DNA from: Gemmobacter sp.
GTDB lineage: Bacteria; Pseudomonadota; Alphaproteobacteria; Rhodobacterales; Rhodobacteraceae
Assembly: GCA_003509785.1 (NCBI GenBank)
Contig: DOMY01000184.1
Location: forward strand, 9,682-16,970
Length of the DNA stretch: 7,289 bases
Reading direction: 5' to 3'
Position numbers and translations under genes: made by a program. How positions within the stretch are numbered: the first letter of the stretch is position 1; each line of letters starts with the position of its first letter. A model generated the notes under the pieces. The model saw only the letters and a list, made by a program, of their open reading frames with translations. It did no database searches and was not told the DNA's origin. Positions 5,952 to 7,289 of this stretch are shown in pieces.

Positions 5952-6647
5952 TCAGAAGGTGATCGGTTCCAGCACCTCGGGTTCGATCACCCGGACATCC
6001 GGCATCACGCCTGCGCGCAGGGCATCGGCATTCTGTTCCAGCAGCGGGAAGGTGCGATAGTGATACGGAATGATCGTGCGGAAGTTGAAGAACTTGTTCG
6101 CTGCAAAGGCCGCCCGCGCCATATCCATGGTGAAATGCCCACCTGCCGACAGGATGCCGATATCGGGTTTGTGATATTCAGCCATCCAGCCCATATCGGC
6201 CATGATATCGGTATCGCCAGAGACATAGATCACATGGCCTTCGCCTGCGATCATGAAGCCTGCTTCGGCGCCTGCATAGATCGGCCCGCTTGCCCCCGGC
6301 AGGGACGAGGAGTGAACGGCGTTCACCATCGTCACCTTCGCCCCGCCCAGATCCACCGTGCCGCCCTTGTTGAAGCCGATGGCCTGCACGCCCTGATCTT
6401 CCTGCAGGAAGGTGACCAGATCGAAAATCCCTACGATCGGGACATCACATTCCTTGGCGATGGATGCGGCGCTGCCGCTGTGGTCGCCATGGCCATGGGT
6501 CAGCAGTACATGGGTCGCCCCTTCCAGCACTTCGGCCCGCCGCTCTTCGGGGAACATCGGGTTGCCGTCCAGCCAGGGGTCGATCAGCAGAACCGCCTGT
6601 TCGATTTCGATACGCAGGCCAGAATGGCCCAGCCAGATGATCTTCAT
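5952..6647 (-). CDS. UPF0173 metallo-beta-lactamase-fold metal-dependent hydrolase
   Basis: A 231-residue cytoplasmic protein of the UPF0173 family of metallo-beta-lactamase-fold hydrolases, whose substrate is not established. The metal-site residues are complete: WLGHSG near the N-terminus (His8), LIDPWLDGNP (21-30), the signature THGHGDHSG (50-58, with His51, His53, Asp55 and His56), His112 in NAVHSS, VSGDTD (142-147, with Asp145) and the late histidines His171 and His196 (PYHYRTFP). The length matches the family. The ATG at 6647 is chosen because AAGGA lies seven bases before it; an ATG at 6662 is in frame but would place that AAGGA inside the coding sequence and has no good site of its own. 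The gene ends close to a strong terminator shared with the 5'-nucleotidase gene. Upstream on the same strand, 77 bases away, is the DUF1398 gene, so it may be read from that operon, from its own promoter, or both. A catalytically active enzyme is likely. Confidence 0.93.
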   Translation of the reverse strand: MKIIWLGHSGLRIEIEQAVLLIDPWLDGNPMFPEERRAEVLEGATHVLLTHGHGDHSGSAASIAKECDVPIVGIFDLVTFLQEDQGVQAIGFNKGGTVDLGGAKVTMVNAVHSSSLPGASGPIYAGAEAGFMIAGEGHVIYVSGDTDIMADMGWMAEYHKPDIGILSAGGHFTMDMARAAFAANKFFNFRTIIPYHYRTFPLLEQNADALRAGVMPDVRVIEPEVLEPITF

Positions 6648-6653
6648 GCAATT

Positions 6654-6658
6654 TTCCT
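6654..6658 (-). promoter_or_regulatory. Ribosome binding site deciding the UPF0173 start
   Basis: On the minus strand AAGGA lies seven bases before the ATG at 6647. It overlaps the codons that would follow an ATG at 6662, which argues against the longer form. Confidence 0.65.
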
Positions 6659-6676
6659 TCATGCTGTGATCCGGCC

Positions 6677-6705
6677 AATCTAGCCCGCCGATACGGCTTT
6701 GAAAG
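6677..6705 (-). promoter_or_regulatory. Candidate promoter for the UPF0173 gene
   Basis: On the minus strand CTTTCA (6700-6705) and TAGATT (6677-6682) are separated by 17 bases. They match three and four of six positions of the housekeeping consensus. They lie in the 77-base gap after the DUF1398 stop, with a predicted transcript start about 23 bases before the start codon. This is a weak sequence match. The gene may also be read through from upstream. Confidence 0.28.
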
Positions 6706-6724
6706 CCTGCCGATCTGCCTGCCG

Positions 6725-7126
6725 TTACGCTGCGGCTGGAAAATGTTCCACATGGGCCTCGGCGGTGCGTCCGTAGTACAGAACCCGCCGCCCGGTCAGC
6801 GATACCACATAGGCCGCACAGCCTGCGGCGGCGGCGCGGTTGCAGAACCCGTCATAGGTGTAATCGGCTCCCCCTGCCTGTGCCGCACGGATGGCCGATT
6901 GCAGACCGGGAACATCCAGGGTCGGCGCGACGGGCCGCACCGGGCAGGCGAAGCTGACATGCTCCCCGGATGGCAGGACATAGCAGGCCGTGCCCTGCCG
7001 AAAGTCGATCGTATACCCCTCGAATCCCGCCCCTGACAGCAGGCCGAGGATCTGTGGAAAGGACATGCGGTTCTGTTCCGCCGCGCGCAGACAGGACAGG
7101 GCGGCAGCTTTCAGGGTTTCGTACAT
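6725..7126 (-). CDS. DUF1398 family protein
   Basis: A 133-residue soluble protein that I assign to the DUF1398 family, which includes YbcV of E. coli prophage DLP12; the function is unknown. Family-like features are an N-terminal helix with FPQILGLLSGAGFEGYTIDF (23-42), a central YDGFCNRAAAAGCAAYVV (91-108) and the C-terminal VLYYGRTAEAHVEHFP (115-130). It has four cysteines (Cys12, Cys48, Cys61, Cys95) plus Cys103, with no obvious metal-site spacing. Two ATG codons are possible. AGAGG directly abuts the first (7132) but is six bases from the second (7126), so the second is chosen. The gene begins nine bases after the stop of a MarR-like regulator gene, and the Shine-Dalgarno sequence overlaps that stop, so both are probably on one message. 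No neighbouring phage genes are visible, so the prophage link of some relatives does not apply here. Confidence 0.8.
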   Translation of the reverse strand: MYETLKAAALSCLRAAEQNRMSFPQILGLLSGAGFEGYTIDFRQGTACYVLPSGEHVSFACPVRPVAPTLDVPGLQSAIRAAQAGGADYTYDGFCNRAAAAGCAAYVVSLTGRRVLYYGRTAEAHVEHFPAAA

Positions 7127-7132
7127 GAGCAT

Positions 7133-7137
7133 CCTCT
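7133..7137 (-). promoter_or_regulatory. Ribosome binding site deciding the DUF1398 start
   Basis: On the minus strand AGAGG overlaps the TAG stop (7136-7138) of the upstream gene and lies six bases before the ATG at 7126. It touches the ATG at 7132, which is too close to serve it. Confidence 0.6.
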
Positions 7138-7288
7138 ATGCGGTGGGGGGGAAATGCAGCCCGTGGTGGCGGATCAGGTCATGCAGCAGTGATTGCAGCC
7201 GGTCGCGGTCCTGCGGGGAAAGGTGGCCAAAGGCAGCGGCGTCATTGGCATCGGCCAGTGCGGCCAGCCGGGGCACCAGCGCGCGTCC
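7136..7288 (-). CDS. C-terminal end of a probable MarR-family transcriptional regulator, 5' part beyond window edge
   Basis: Only the last 50 residues are inside the window. The frame is open from the right edge and reads GRALVPRLAALADANDAAAF, continuing with a GHLSPQDRDRLQSLLHDLIR helix and ending HHGLHFPPTA before TAG. This resembles the C-terminal dimerisation helices of MarR-family regulators, where a residue run like L-x-P-x-L follows the winged helix and a 'LS..(D/E)R..L..LL..L' helix ends the protein. The DNA-binding domain is not visible, so the family call rests on this tail alone. If correct, the regulator may control its own operon, including the DUF1398 gene nine bases downstream; that is inference. 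The right edge of the window cuts the gene and there is no sign of damage. Confidence 0.65.
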   Translation of the reverse strand, partial: GRALVPRLAALADANDAAAFGHLSPQDRDRLQSLLHDLIRHHGLHFPPTA

Positions 7289-7289
7289 C

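Noticed and set aside
6695..6707. GGCTT-TGA-AAGCC small palindrome after the DUF1398 gene as a terminator or operator.
   Set aside because: A five-base-pair stem without a U tract is too weak for termination, and one short palindrome is not enough to claim an operator.
6725..7126. Prophage remnant suggested by the DUF1398 family's presence in phages.
   Set aside because: No integrase, attachment site, tRNA or phage structural gene is visible, and base composition and codon use match the neighbours.

Overview
The window reads as chromosomal DNA of a high-GC alphaproteobacterium, most likely of the Rhodobacter/Paracoccus group (Rhodobacterales). This is inferred from the strong G/C bias at third codon positions, the gene set and the protein sequences; no database was searched. 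Nine protein genes cover almost all of it. No RNA gene, mobile element, CRISPR array or prophage was found, and no stretch longer than about 185 bases lacks a gene.

Layout from left to right. (1) The 3' part of coaBC (coenzyme A synthesis, + strand) enters from the left edge. It ends three bases from the end of a convergent gene for an exported DsbD/ScsB-type N-terminal domain protein (- strand). (2) A divergent intergenic region holds a consensus TTGACA box on the minus strand and an imperfect hairpin just before the ribosome binding site of a YqgE/AlgH-family gene (+). (3) The YqgE gene converges on pyrD (-), with overlapping stop codons. pyrD is translationally coupled (GTGA overlap) to an upstream DUF952 gene. 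(4) A second divergent region with a GC-rich imperfect hairpin precedes an exported 5'-nucleotidase/metallophosphatase gene (+). (5) A perfect 15-bp bidirectional terminator separates that gene from a convergent minus-strand run: the end of a MarR-like regulator gene (right edge), a DUF1398 gene nine bases after it, and a UPF0173 metallo-beta-lactamase-fold hydrolase gene.

Taken together the genes are mostly housekeeping: cofactor synthesis (CoaBC), pyrimidine synthesis (PyrD), periplasmic nucleotide breakdown (5'-nucleotidase) and envelope thiol chemistry (DsbD-like). Four belong to poorly characterised conserved families (YqgE, DUF952, DUF1398, UPF0173). Nothing clearly shows a new defence, mobile or biosynthetic system. 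The points most worth a second look are the coupling of DUF952 to pyrD, the MarR-DUF1398 pair, the free-standing DsbD-type domain and the two upstream hairpins. Start codons were reassigned for five genes (DsbD-like, pyrD, DUF952, UPF0173, DUF1398) on the basis of ribosome binding sites, overlaps or signal peptides.
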